Of a stretch of DNA of 64,000 bases, positions 1 through 7,644 are shown piece after piece. Below the pieces are notes generated by a model that saw nothing but the letters and a program-made list of their open reading frames with translations, was not told the DNA's origin and made no database searches. The position numbers and the translations under genes were made by a program. How positions within the stretch are numbered: the first letter of the stretch is position 1; the number at the start of each line of letters is the position of its first letter. Source of the stretch: Pseudokineococcus lusitanus (GTDB taxonomy: Bacteria; Actinomycetota; Actinomycetes; Actinomycetales; Quadrisphaeraceae); the NCBI RefSeq assembly GCF_003751265.1, contig NZ_RJKN01000005.1, forward strand, positions 62,001 through 126,000. Reading direction: 5' to 3'.

Positions 1-657
1 CAGCCGCTGCCGTCTGCGGCTCCGGATTCAGAACCGGTCGACGAGGAGGCGGTGGGTCGCATTCAAGAGTTGCTTGATGGCCAGATGCGCTCTGTTGGCA
101 AGTTCAATACAGAGGTGTCGACCATGCTTGCCGATCTCGCGCAGTCTGAGGCTAAGAGGTACGAAAGGGCGCTCGTTACCCTAGGGAGATTACTCGGTGC
201 CGACGCTTTCAAACCGGATGGTCAAGGTAGGGCCGATGCTGTTTGGCTGTGGACGCCGCTATGGCTGACCGTAGAGGCTAAGAGCGAGCAGAGCAGTGAG
301 GGACTCTTGAGCATGGGTTACGTGCGTCAAGCAAATACTCAGTTGGCATCCGTCGCCGGCGACCGCGGGGAGGATGCGCCGCCTGATGGCAGCATCAGCG
401 TAATCGTCAGCCCCAGAGGAGTCGTGGACCCCGATGGTGTCGCTATCGCGTCTCCGCATGTTCACCTAGCTTCTCCGAGGCTATTGTTGGACGTGGCTCA
501 CGATGTCGTCAGGGCTTGGAGAGAACTCCGTGGCCTGACGCCAGGTGTGTCCGGCGATGCTCGCCGTCAAGCAACGGCTTCGCTCCTGTGGCAGCACCGT
601 GTGCTGCCTACGCAGGTCAAGGAGCGCCTTGGCCGCGATCCCATCCGTGGCGTCTGA
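1..657 (+). CDS. C-terminal part of a large protein with a PD-(D/E)XK nuclease-like motif (5'-truncated by window)
   Basis: The frame is open from base 1, so this is the end of a gene that starts upstream; a GTG at 52 is possible but has no good ribosome site. About 218 residues are visible. Near the middle an Asp (GRADAVW) is followed about 12 residues later by VEAKSE, which fits the D...ExK core of PD-(D/E)XK nucleases. A conserved-looking VRQANTQL and an ISVIVSPR strand follow. From memory, this layout resembles the C-terminal tail of actinobacterial defence-type helicase or nuclease proteins, but the ATPase part, if any, is outside the window. The function is inferred, and an ordinary housekeeping nuclease cannot be excluded. 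It sits in the low-GC island. Confidence 0.6.
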   Translation, partial: QPLPSAAPDSEPVDEEAVGRIQELLDGQMRSVGKFNTEVSTMLADLAQSEAKRYERALVTLGRLLGADAFKPDGQGRADAVWLWTPLWLTVEAKSEQSSEGLLSMGYVRQANTQLASVAGDRGEDAPPDGSISVIVSPRGVVDPDGVAIASPHVHLASPRLLLDVAHDVVRAWRELRGLTPGVSGDARRQATASLLWQHRVLPTQVKERLGRDPIRGV

Positions 658-1104
658 TCAGGTTAGTCTTCCACTGCCGCCATGACCTAGTGCCCGGCGT
701 GCCAGTGCCACCGTGGGCTGCCACCTCTTCCGCACCATGCTGGTCGTTTGCTGTCGCGGTATGGGTAGTCGCCCGTACCGCGACAGCAGACGCTCCATAC
801 CCCGAATACCGTCAGGCTGGCGAAGTTACCGTGGGGCGAGACGACTGGTTGAGGCGCTCTGGTCGGCTTCCGCTAGTAGAGACGCTGCGCAGTCATGGCG
901 TCTCTGGCGAGTGTGTGGTGGATCGGTGACGACCGACCTGGGTCGTGGGTGCCCTCATGAACTCAACGTTTGTGATGGCGCCAATTGGGAACCGTCATCG
1001 TGGGCGGAGGTGGCGGTGGTTGTAGTAGAGGCCACGTGCAGCGACCGGCCGGCAAAGGGGGTGGCAGTGCGCCCCTTAGTGCGTGGCTTAGGTGGGCGGC
1101 GCGT
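658..1104. other. Gene-free stretch
   Basis: I see no convincing coding frame here. The open frames are short, overlap each other and match nothing I recognise. The only clear structure is a perfect hairpin at 749-788. The segment lies between the truncated gene at the left edge and the decayed transposase, and is probably eroded island DNA. Confidence 0.5.
749..788. repeat. Perfect 13-bp inverted repeat (hairpin)
   Basis: Arms at 749-761 (tgctgtcgcggta) and 776-788 are exact reverse complements around a 14-nt loop. No T-tract follows, so it is not a standard terminator. It lies 92 nt past the stop of the left-edge gene and could still end its transcript, or be an old recombination or insertion end. 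Confidence 0.6.
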
Positions 1105-2088
1105 CTCGGTGCATTGCGCAGGCACGTTGATCAAGCGTGTGATGAGCGGGACCTTGCCGATGACCGAGCAGGTGTAGCGGATCTGTACTGGTGCAGAATG
1201 GCCGGTGAGGTGTGTATCTGCCCGCTTGTCGCTACAACTAGGGGTGAAGGTCCTTTAGTCGGCCAGGGCGCGGTGGTAGCGCTCGACCTTGCCGTTGGTC
1301 TACGGCCGGTAGGAGCGTATTCCCTTAACCATCATGCCCGACTTGGCGCACGCCATTGACTAAACGCGCGGCTTCGACACGGACCCGTTGTACGACAGGA
1401 TCCGAGCGATGCGCACGCCGCGGGCGGCGCAGCGCGAGGCCGCCTGAGCCAGAAGGCCGGTATTAGTCATGGCGGTCCCTTCGTCGTGGAACTCGGCGTA
1501 GGCGACTCTCGGGTGGTCGTCGGCCACGTGTGTGCACGAGCACGTGCGAGCTTGGGTTGGTGGCGGGCGTTGCGGTCTGCGCCGACGGTCGCGGCCCTGT
1601 TGCGGTCACCCCGAGCGCGGCCGACGTAGCGCCACCCACCGCTGCCGGGGAAGTGCCGAGCTTCTTCACGCTGTCTAATCCAGCGCGCCGGGACCTGTCG
1701 TGCTCGTAGCGGCGGATCGGCTCGCCGGTGCGGAGGTCGACACGGAAGCGCCAGTTGAGCCGGCACCGGACCGGCACCGCGTGCATCACCGCGGCCGGTG
1801 CGCCCGTGACCGAGATGGTCAGGGGGACAAGCGCTGCTTCCACCGCATGTGCAGCACCCGACGACCAAGGTGGCTGTGCGTGCGGGACGGGCTTCGGTGC
1901 GGCCGCGAGGAAGCGGTTGGTCATCCCTCCAGCGCCCATCGCGGCGTACCACACCGACCACCGCTTGGCCGTCGGCCACGTCGCTCGGAAGTACCTCGCT
2001 GTGGGGGCTACCGGCCCTCCGTCGTTGACCACCAGCCGTCCGAGCCGGGCCCGGCGTTCGGGAGCAGGGCCGCACCAGCGTGGGACAC
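1105..2088 (-). pseudogene. Decayed IS481-family transposase
   Basis: Read leftward from a GTG near 2088, the conserved IS481 blocks appear in order but in different frames. They are SHAGAALLPNAG, then VNDGGPVA..ARYFRATWPTAKRW (N-terminal HTH), then DLRTGEPIRRYEHDR and VKKLG (entry to the integrase core), then DDHPRVAYAEFHDEGTA, ILSYNGS, TNGKVERYHRALAD (DDE core) and finally PLITRLINVPAQCT. The span of about 980 nt equals a full family member (about 320 aa), but several frameshifts and in-frame stops separate the blocks, so no active enzyme can be made. No terminal inverted repeats were recognised. The insertion marks this as a hot, non-essential part of the island. Confidence 0.85.
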
Positions 2089-2265
2089 GAGTCTTCCTGG
2101 TCGTGGTGCGAGAGCTTCAGCAGTCCAAGTGCGGGAGCTCCTCGCCCACGTCAGGTCGCGTTACCAGCTCACGCACGGCCAGGCGAGCGCGGCGTCGCGA
2201 GGTTTGGCCAGGCACGCCGCATACGGCATCTGGTTCACATCCACGCGCCGGATGCTTCCGTCGGG

Positions 2266-2271
2266 TACAGT
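2266..2271 (+). promoter_or_regulatory. Putative -10 box (TACAGT) of a leaderless promoter
   Basis: TACAGT fits the actinobacterial TAnnnT -10 consensus. It lies 8 nt before the ATG at 2280, so transcription would start at or within two bases of the start codon. There is no Shine-Dalgarno sequence in front of that ATG, which agrees with a leaderless mRNA. No clear -35 box is visible. Confidence 0.45.
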
Positions 2272-2279
2272 TAGCTCCC

Positions 2280-3086
2280 ATGAGCGAGCAGAAGCAGGCC
2301 CTGGAGGCCCTGGAGGACGCGCGGGTGCTGGACGGTCTGCGCTGGGCGGCTCGTTCCAGCGCCTCTCGGGTCCTCTCTGACTACGACTCCGACACAGGTC
2401 ACGACCAGGGGTGGCTGGGCTACTCGCACCACAAGCTGCTTAAAGATCGTATGGATCGAGTCTTCTCCTGCGGTAAGTATGCAGTGCCCTCATCTGGGGA
2501 AGACGCTGCAGGGCTTGATGTGCTGGGTGCCGGTCTCGACCAAGAGGAGCTCCTCAACATGCCCCTCATCCCCGTGGGCGTCGTCCACCGGGATGAGCTA
2601 AACGGGTCACCTGGTTGGCGGGCGGGTGAGTGGCGGTGGTTGCTTGCCTCTTTCCGGTACGGTGAGGGCGAGCGGATCCACTGGGTACAGAAGAGTCCGA
2701 CGAAGCAGCGCGTTGCAGCGCAGCCGCGGCCCGATCAGCTCATGATCGAAGACGAACAGTTGGGTATCTCTAGCCTGGGCGATGACGCGCCGGTGAGCAT
2801 TCCCAGCCTTATGCACGATGCGACAACGACTCTTGTGCTCGGGCACTCACTTGACCCCTTCTCTGGCGGGCTGCAGCTCCCCTTCGGACGACCGCGCCTG
2901 AATCTCGGGGGAGGCGATTGCTGGTACTGGGTCACCGATCTCGCGGGAACTCCTGGCGGCGGCGGCGGTGGTCGCCTAGTCGACCCGGTGAGGCCGGGTG
3001 GTCAGGATGGGCAGGTGGTCGCGGACGCCCCCGTTCGACTTCGTCGCCGCGGTGTCACCGTCGACGGCACGAGCAACGCCACGTGA
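2280..3086 (+). CDS. Unknown 268-aa protein, first gene of an XRE-ImmA pair
   Basis: I do not recognise a named family. The ATG at 2280 was chosen because the -10-like TACAGT sits just upstream and because the protein sense disappears before it. The N-terminus is helical and charged (about residues 1-45). The middle contains LLNMPLIPVGVVHRDELNGSPGWRAGEWRWLLASF, which reads like a compact folded domain. Then comes a KSPTKQRVAAQPRPDQL segment, and a low-complexity Gly/Arg-rich C-terminus (from about residue 220). Its stop overlaps the GTG of the next gene (GTGA at 3083-3086), so the two proteins are made together and probably act together. A role as partner, substrate or inhibitor of the ImmA-type peptidase is inferred only from this coupling. 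Confidence 0.7.
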   Translation: MSEQKQALEALEDARVLDGLRWAARSSASRVLSDYDSDTGHDQGWLGYSHHKLLKDRMDRVFSCGKYAVPSSGEDAAGLDVLGAGLDQEELLNMPLIPVGVVHRDELNGSPGWRAGEWRWLLASFRYGEGERIHWVQKSPTKQRVAAQPRPDQLMIEDEQLGISSLGDDAPVSIPSLMHDATTTLVLGHSLDPFSGGLQLPFGRPRLNLGGGDCWYWVTDLAGTPGGGGGGRLVDPVRPGGQDGQVVADAPVRLRRRGVTVDGTSNAT

Positions 3087-4252
3087 GCCGCCGAGTTGGT
3101 TCCGATGATCGGGCTGGCGATGCGGCTCGTATGTTCGATGGTGAGCGACTGACGCTCGCTCGTCATCTTGCGGGCTTGCGTAAGAATGGCCTGGCGGACG
3201 CCATCGGAAAGACGCCCACCGCTGTCGCAGCTTACGAAAATGGTAGTAAGCGACCTGCGGCGGCGACAGTGGCTCAACTTTGCCTGGCCCTAGGCGTGGA
3301 TCCCGAGTTCTTTGTGGCGGGTCTCCCCCGTTACGCGTCAACGCAGGGGGCTCCACACTTCCGCTCGTTGCGATCGACGACTCAGGTGGTACGAGACCAA
3401 GCGTACTCGCTGGGGCAGATTGCGGTCAGCGTGGCTGCCGCCGTAGAGCGACACGTCGAGTTTCCGGAGGTTGACGTGCCGCATGCAGTTGTTGATCACG
3501 ACGCTGCGGACGAGACCATTGGCGACGCGGCCCGCGCGCTCCGCCAGAGTTGGGGTATGGACGAGGGGGCTCTGCCTCACATCGTGCGCCTGGTCGAGAA
3601 CCATGGCGTACTAGTTGTCTTTGGCGCGGCACAGACGTCTTCGGTTGACGCTTATTCGTTCAACAATGCTCACCGTCCTGTGATGGTACTGAACCCTCTG
3701 AAGGATGACTACTATAGGCAACGATTCGATGTTGCCCATGAGTTGGGTCACCTCGTGATGCACTCGGACTCAGAGCCGGGCGGGCGTGTTGTGGAAGAGC
3801 AAGCGCATAGATTTGCTGCGGAATTGTTGATGCCGGAGGACCAGATCCGTCCAATGCTGCCTTCTAGGGCGGACTGGCGGGCGCTTGGTCATCTTAAAGA
3901 AGCCTGGGGAGTCAGTATGCAGGCCTTGCTTTATCGAGCGCGGCAGTTGGGCGTGATGACGGACACCACGTACAGGAATGCAATGACGACGGTCTCGGCT
4001 CGGGGGTGGCGTAGGCGCGAGCCCGGGCCAACGCCAATGCTGGAGCAGCCGTCCCTATTGCCGAAAGCGATAGAACTGTTGATCGGAGAGGGGCTGCACT
4101 CGCGCGCTATTGCGGCGGAAGCCCGGGCCCCCATAGGACTTTTTCAATTGGTCACCTCGCGTACCCCCACAAGTGTCACTCCTGACCTGCCGGTCGACGA
4201 CGTGAGGACCGCGCCGAGTTCAGGCTCGCTGCTCGCCTTGGTGAATGACTGA
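3083..4252 (+). CDS. XRE-family HTH fused to ImmA/IrrE metallo-endopeptidase
   Basis: The GTG at 3083 was chosen because it overlaps the upstream stop (GTGA); an ATG at 3131 would also keep both domains. Residues about 20-75 form a helix-turn-helix of XRE type (RLTLARHLAGLRKNGLADAIG, then AYENGSKRPA). A DUF955/ImmA domain follows with the zinc motif HELGH at residues 219-223 and a later E-rich helix (EEQAHRFAAELLMPE). In this family, for example ImmA of ICEBs1 and IrrE/DdrO, the peptidase cleaves a repressor to switch on an element or a stress response. The 389-aa length includes a C-terminal extension of about 100 residues that I do not recognise. Location in an integrative island suits control of excision, defence or a toxin-antitoxin-like role. 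Confidence 0.85.
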   Translation: MSRRVGSDDRAGDAARMFDGERLTLARHLAGLRKNGLADAIGKTPTAVAAYENGSKRPAAATVAQLCLALGVDPEFFVAGLPRYASTQGAPHFRSLRSTTQVVRDQAYSLGQIAVSVAAAVERHVEFPEVDVPHAVVDHDAADETIGDAARALRQSWGMDEGALPHIVRLVENHGVLVVFGAAQTSSVDAYSFNNAHRPVMVLNPLKDDYYRQRFDVAHELGHLVMHSDSEPGGRVVEEQAHRFAAELLMPEDQIRPMLPSRADWRALGHLKEAWGVSMQALLYRARQLGVMTDTTYRNAMTTVSARGWRRREPGPTPMLEQPSLLPKAIELLIGEGLHSRAIAAEARAPIGLFQLVTSRTPTSVTPDLPVDDVRTAPSSGSLLALVND

Positions 4253-4752
4253 TCTAGCCGTTGGGAACCTGTGGCGGTCATCCAGGTGTCGATGAGGCCT
4301 GAGGGGGCGGGTCATATCGCGGCGCCTATATTGTCGCGGTCTAGTTGGCCCGGTGACGATTGTGGCTCATTCCCAGCTGCCATGCCCGATATGCCGGTGA
4401 GGGAGCTTCGTATGTCCGTCAGGGCTGAGATCGCTCATGACTGGTAAGGCCAGGCGATCCCGGCCTGTGACCATTGTGCGCCGCCCCTCTGGGCCAGCCA
4501 CTAGCGGTCGATGAGCGGGCGCCCTGGACGTGCCGCTTGACCAGCAGAGAGCCGTATGCCCCCTAGCGAGGCTCGCGGTTCTGATTGTCCTCGCCGCGTA
4601 GTAGAGGGAGATCGAGGGGGAGCCTAAGCGGGAAAGTTGGGGGTATGAGCCTTAGGCAGGTTCAGCGGTCACCGCTTGTCGATAGCAGCCGAAATCGCGC
4701 CACCTTCGCAGGGTCCAACTATTAGGGGCCCATGGCTCTGAAACAACGAAAG
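4253..4752. other. Gene-free stretch inside the island
   Basis: About 500 nt without a believable gene on either strand. It contains a short inverted repeat (gcctaag / cttaggc near 4624-4655) and scattered start-like triplets, but no frame with coding character. It separates the rightward XRE-ImmA pair from the end of the leftward operon and may contain an old element boundary. Confidence 0.5.
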
Positions 4753-4795
4753 GCGGGGCACGCCCACCCGGCTTCCCAGGTGAAGCGTGCCCCGC
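4753..4795 (-). terminator. Rho-independent terminator of the leftward operon
   Basis: Arms gcggggcacgc (4753-4763) and its exact complement (4785-4795) form an 11-bp GC stem. On the minus strand the stem is followed by CCTTTCGTTGTTTC, a T-rich tract that is unusual in this GC-rich DNA. It lies 15 nt past the stop of the last operon gene. Confidence 0.8.
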
Positions 4796-4809
4796 ACGGT
4801 GGTGCTAAA

Positions 4810-5826
4810 TCACTCGGCGGCAGTCCGAGAGATGAGGGTGAAGGTGGCGCTCACGCCCACCCCGTGCGCGTAGACGTCGCCCCACACCTTGTGGTCGCCC
4901 ATCTCGACAGACGCGATAACACCGAGCATGTCGGCGTGAGTACCGACCATCTGGCGGAAGACGTCTGCCGCTTCGTCAGCAAGCTGAGTGGCATTCCACT
5001 GGCCGGTGCCGATGCCCAGACCAGCGGTCACGCCGATGCGGACACGGCGGATGCCATCTGCGCCGACGACCGTACCGAGGTGCTGGCCGCTATTGGTCTT
5101 GACGTAAACTTCAGCGCTACCGGCGTAGCTGGTCGTCAGGCGATCCCGCAGGCGCATCGGCAGGTACCCGCTGAAGGCCTCCACGGCCCATGCGGGCACC
5201 TCCGCGTCGATCACCGGGACCGGCTCGCTGGCGCGTACGACGAGGACGGAGAAGCGGTCAACGTGGTGGTCTCCGGTCCAGTCCGTTCCGCCGTGAGGGA
5301 CCTCGATGCGCCAGCCGTTAACCGCTAGTGCCTTTTCGAGAGCCACGTCGGTCAGCGGCACGTGCTGAGCGGTCCGCGTGTATGCCACCTCGACGCTTCC
5401 AGTGATCGTGCCGTTAAGCGTGTCCCGCTTGACGTCCCGTGTCTGCGAGACGGCGAGGTGAGGAAGAGCGGTCACGGTCGGCAGCTCGTTAACAACCACG
5501 GCCTCGATTCCAACGGCAGGAGCGATGTAGGGCGCCACAAGATTGGCAAGGGTGGTGTCGTCGGAGAGAAGCCCTCGCTCAGCGATGGCAAGTGCGGACT
5601 CTCCCGCAGGCACCAGGTAGCCGTAGCGCTCAACGTCAGCGCGAGCCCTAAGCAGATAGTCAACGGTCACCGTGTCGTCACCACGTCGGAGCCGGGCAAC
5701 GGCGTCAGCCTCAGCCGCCTTAGCGGCGTCAGCACTGCTGCGCCACCCCATGAGGCGTCCCTTTGCCGTGCCGTAAGTCGTCTTGCTCTCCGTTACGCGG
5801 TCTGCATAAGTCTTGGTCTTAGCCAT
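4810..5826 (-). CDS. Unknown 338-aa protein, last gene of the island operon
   Basis: I do not recognise the family. The ATG at 5826 is preferred; an in-frame TTG at 5841, overlapping the upstream stop, is the alternative. The N-terminal 60 residues are rich in Lys/Arg and Ala and look helical. The remainder alternates beta-type stretches (LVAPYIAPAVGIEAVVV, GTITGSVEVAYTRTAQHVPLTDVALEKAL, RFSVLVVRAS) and ends with SVSATFTLISRT-like strands. There are no membrane segments, signal peptide or cysteine motifs. It is co-transcribed with the replication-like HTH genes. A phage-type structural or a replication accessory role is possible, but nothing in the sequence decides it. Confidence 0.7.
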   Translation of the reverse strand: MAKTKTYADRVTESKTTYGTAKGRLMGWRSSADAAKAAEADAVARLRRGDDTVTVDYLLRARADVERYGYLVPAGESALAIAERGLLSDDTTLANLVAPYIAPAVGIEAVVVNELPTVTALPHLAVSQTRDVKRDTLNGTITGSVEVAYTRTAQHVPLTDVALEKALAVNGWRIEVPHGGTDWTGDHHVDRFSVLVVRASEPVPVIDAEVPAWAVEAFSGYLPMRLRDRLTTSYAGSAEVYVKTNSGQHLGTVVGADGIRRVRIGVTAGLGIGTGQWNATQLADEAADVFRQMVGTHADMLGVIASVEMGDHKVWGDVYAHGVGVSATFTLISRTAAE

Positions 5827-5833
5827 TAGTCGA

Positions 5834-6616
5834 TTACTCAATCTCTAGGTTGGTTGGTCTGCCGGGCGCCTGCGGCGCCCGGGTCGACCTGTAGCGGTCA
5901 GCGGCGTAGCCGGAGCCCCGCCGCGTCAGCGGCGGTTGTGTTGGCTCAATGGCAGCCTTGAGAGCCTTTCTGCCGTCGTCGTCTCGACCCCAGACGTAGC
6001 CGTCTGGTGCCGGGTCTCCGTCCAACACGTGCGTGCTGTTACTGGTCAGCCAGGAGGGGAAGCCGGGTGCGCCAGGTGACTCCAGCCGTAGGGCATCGGC
6101 CCCCGGAGGGGGTGGAGGCGGGAAGTCGGTCACCTCGTTTACCGCCGCTGGTCTGGTAACTGGATTGTTCAATGGTCTGTTTGCTGCAACATCCCGGGCC
6201 ACCCTGGTGCGACTTGCCGGGCCACCCCCTGCAACATCCCGGGCCACCCTGGGTAGGGGTGGTGTCACTTCCCGGGCCACCTCGTCGAGGGGTAGTTCAA
6301 CTTCCCGGGCCACCTGCTCAGGGGGTGGTGGAACGTCCCGGGCCACCCCCGGGACGGCCAGCTGGTAGGTGGCGCCCCGCCTGCCAGGTACGGCAGGTGC
6401 GGTCACCACTAGCCAGCCCGTCTCCACGAGGTCGCGCATGGCCTCTTGGACCGTGGAGCGCGCCTGCCCGGTTCTCTCGACTACCTGCCGCTGAGAGGGA
6501 TAGATGTTCCCGCCGTCTCTGCCGCTGTAAGTGGCGAGGGCTAGCCCGGTGAACTTCGCCGCTTTCCGTAGGTCACTGTCGAGTAGACGCTTCTCCCATT
6601 CGAAGCGGGCACTCAT
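5834..6616 (-). CDS. HTH (replication-initiator-like) protein with an 11-residue repeat linker
   Basis: The start at 6616 is fixed by an ATGA overlap with the upstream gene. Residues about 1-85 form a winged-helix/HTH_36-type domain (WEKRLLDSDL, then YPSQRQVVERTGQARSTVQEAMRDLVETGWL), typical of small replication initiators and phage or element HTH proteins. A linker follows with five copies of an 11-15 residue unit beginning VARDV or VAREV and rich in Pro, then a Pro-run and a C-terminal tail. At DNA level the same units contain a recurring cccgggccac motif. The 260-aa length and operon position fit a plasmid- or AICE-type replication protein, but no catalytic Rep motif is visible, so that role is inference. 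Confidence 0.7.
   Translation of the reverse strand: MSARFEWEKRLLDSDLRKAAKFTGLALATYSGRDGGNIYPSQRQVVERTGQARSTVQEAMRDLVETGWLVVTAPAVPGRRGATYQLAVPGVARDVPPPPEQVAREVELPLDEVAREVTPPLPRVARDVAGGGPASRTRVARDVAANRPLNNPVTRPAAVNEVTDFPPPPPPGADALRLESPGAPGFPSWLTSNSTHVLDGDPAPDGYVWGRDDDGRKALKAAIEPTQPPLTRRGSGYAADRYRSTRAPQAPGRPTNLEIE
6193..6346. repeat. Five direct repeats of cccgggccac, last four 33 bp apart
   Basis: Copies start at 6193, 6238, 6271, 6304 and 6337, giving spacings of 45, 33, 33 and 33 bp. Each contains the palindrome CCCGGG followed by CCAC. In frame they encode VAR(D/E)V of the linker of the overlapping HTH protein. The regular spacing of about three helical turns is also what initiator-binding iterons look like. 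Confidence 0.75.
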
Positions 6617-6948
6617 GGATGACCTGCTGACGTTGGCACGAGGAAGGTCCATTGCTGGCAGTTGCCGCGCCAGTTACGGGAGGGGCCGACATGAGGACCC
6701 AGCCAGCCGCCGTCCCTCGGTGCCGCCGTGCTGGCGGCTACGTCGGGGGCGCCGTAGCCGGTCTCCTCAACGAGCCGTGGAGTCGAGAGAATGGCGCCGG
6801 TCTCCCGATTATCGGCGTGAGCCGCCAGCGTCAGTCCGACTTGCTTGGTCATCTCGTCCAGATCGCTGCCGACGAGAGCGAGCATCCACCGGCGAAGCGC
6901 AGAGCGTTGCCAACGGATGACGCCCTTGCGGGGGCCCGCCCACGTCAC
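6613..6948 (-). CDS. Small HTH protein (111 aa), replication-module type
   Basis: GTG at 6948 overlaps the preceding stop (GTGA), and its own stop overlaps the next ATG (ATGA), so it is translationally coupled on both sides. The core WMLALVGSDLDEMTKQVGLTLAAHADNRETGAILSTPRLVEETGY is an HTH_36-like domain. In related proteins the recognition helix follows directly after the ETGYG motif. Here that segment reads APDVAASTAAPRDGG, which is less helix-like and may be a local frame disturbance or a diverged recognition helix. Probably DNA-binding; the exact partner site is unknown. Confidence 0.7.
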   Translation of the reverse strand: MTWAGPRKGVIRWQRSALRRWMLALVGSDLDEMTKQVGLTLAAHADNRETGAILSTPRLVEETGYGAPDVAASTAAPRDGGWLGPHVGPSRNWRGNCQQWTFLVPTSAGHP

Positions 6949-7292
6949 TCGGAACCCCGCGCGACCTGGCGTCCAGTGAGGCTGAGCCGGGTGGTTGCCC
7001 CTGGCGCGATCAGCCCGTCGTCCATCAGCTCGGAGAGCACCTGCCGTGCGCGGGTCTCGTCAATGCCACAGTGCTGAGTCATCGCACCCGGACGCAGGAT
7101 CGTCTCTGGCGTCTTGGCGTAGACGTAGGCGAGGAGCCGGCGGTAGTCGCCCTCAGGGTCTTCTGCCGCCTTGATCTTCGACGCTCGGGTGTGCTCTATC
7201 TGGGCGCACCTGAGGACGTGCCAACCGGCCGGCGGCTGGTCAGTTGTCACGATCGGTGCGTGCGTCAGCACGGTCTCTACTGCTATAGCCAT
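6945..7292 (-). CDS. Small winged-helix protein (115 aa)
   Basis: ATG at 7292 has a good ribosome site (GAGAGGAAG about 8 nt upstream), while the longer frame has none. The C-terminal half (ILRPGAMTQHCGIDETRARQVLSELMDDGLIAPG) reads as a winged helix-turn-helix, with a helical N-terminal part containing YRRLLAYVYAKTPET. It is the third gene of the operon, 20 nt after the zinc-ribbon gene, and overlaps the next HTH gene. Three consecutive small HTH proteins suggest a replication or copy-control module for the element. No catalytic motif is visible. Confidence 0.7.
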   Translation of the reverse strand: MAIAVETVLTHAPIVTTDQPPAGWHVLRCAQIEHTRASKIKAAEDPEGDYRRLLAYVYAKTPETILRPGAMTQHCGIDETRARQVLSELMDDGLIAPGATTRLSLTGRQVARGSE

Positions 7293-7311
7293 CTTGCTTC
7301 TTCCTCTCTGG

Positions 7312-7644
7312 TCAACGGGGTGCGGCACTTTGAGTGGTACCCCGTCGCTGCACGGGTATGACGGGGCGCGGGGCGTGAGGGGGTACAGCGCAGCGGCCTG
7401 TACCGCGTGCTCGTAGGTCGGCTGGGGGCTTACGCCCAGCCGTCTTGCGCCAGCCGTTTGCGGCGGGCACGGGAAGCGTCGCCACGACGGGACGACAGGA
7501 GCCGCACGGCGGGTGTACTTGAGCGAAGCCGTGGGCGTGGCCGTAGGCAGCCTGGGCCGCGCAGCCGTGGCAGATACCGGCGCGGAGGTAACGCGCCTTG
7601 CGTCGCTCCCAGGAGGCAGCCGCCGTGGGCGTCTCGGTGCTCAC
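7312..7644 (-). CDS. Zinc-ribbon-like small protein (110 aa)
   Basis: GTG at 7644 overlaps the stop of the excisionase-like gene (GTGA). Two CxxC pairs, ICHGC and PCGSC, about 20 residues apart, make a likely zinc ribbon in the first half. The second half is Arg/Pro-rich and probably disordered and nucleic-acid binding. Proteins of this look are common beside xis/int genes of actinobacterial elements, but I know of no assigned function. Confidence 0.7.
   Translation of the reverse strand: MSTETPTAAASWERRKARYLRAGICHGCAAQAAYGHAHGFAQVHPPCGSCRPVVATLPVPAANGWRKTAGRKPPADLRARGTGRCAVPPHAPRPVIPVQRRGTTQSAAPR

Noticed and set aside
516-1359. Overlapping rightward frames in the gap before the transposase remnant
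   Set aside because: They overlap each other, have no ribosome sites or recognisable protein features, and part of them is antisense to the IS481 remnant.
4726-4750. Possible second attachment site (ggggcccatggctctgaaac resembles the tRNA-Lys 3' end)
   Set aside because: The match needs gaps and mismatches throughout; a real att core should be an exact copy over a longer stretch.
6193-6346. CRISPR array
   Set aside because: The repeat is only about 10 bp, the spacing includes coding sequence of an HTH protein, and no cas gene is present anywhere in the window.
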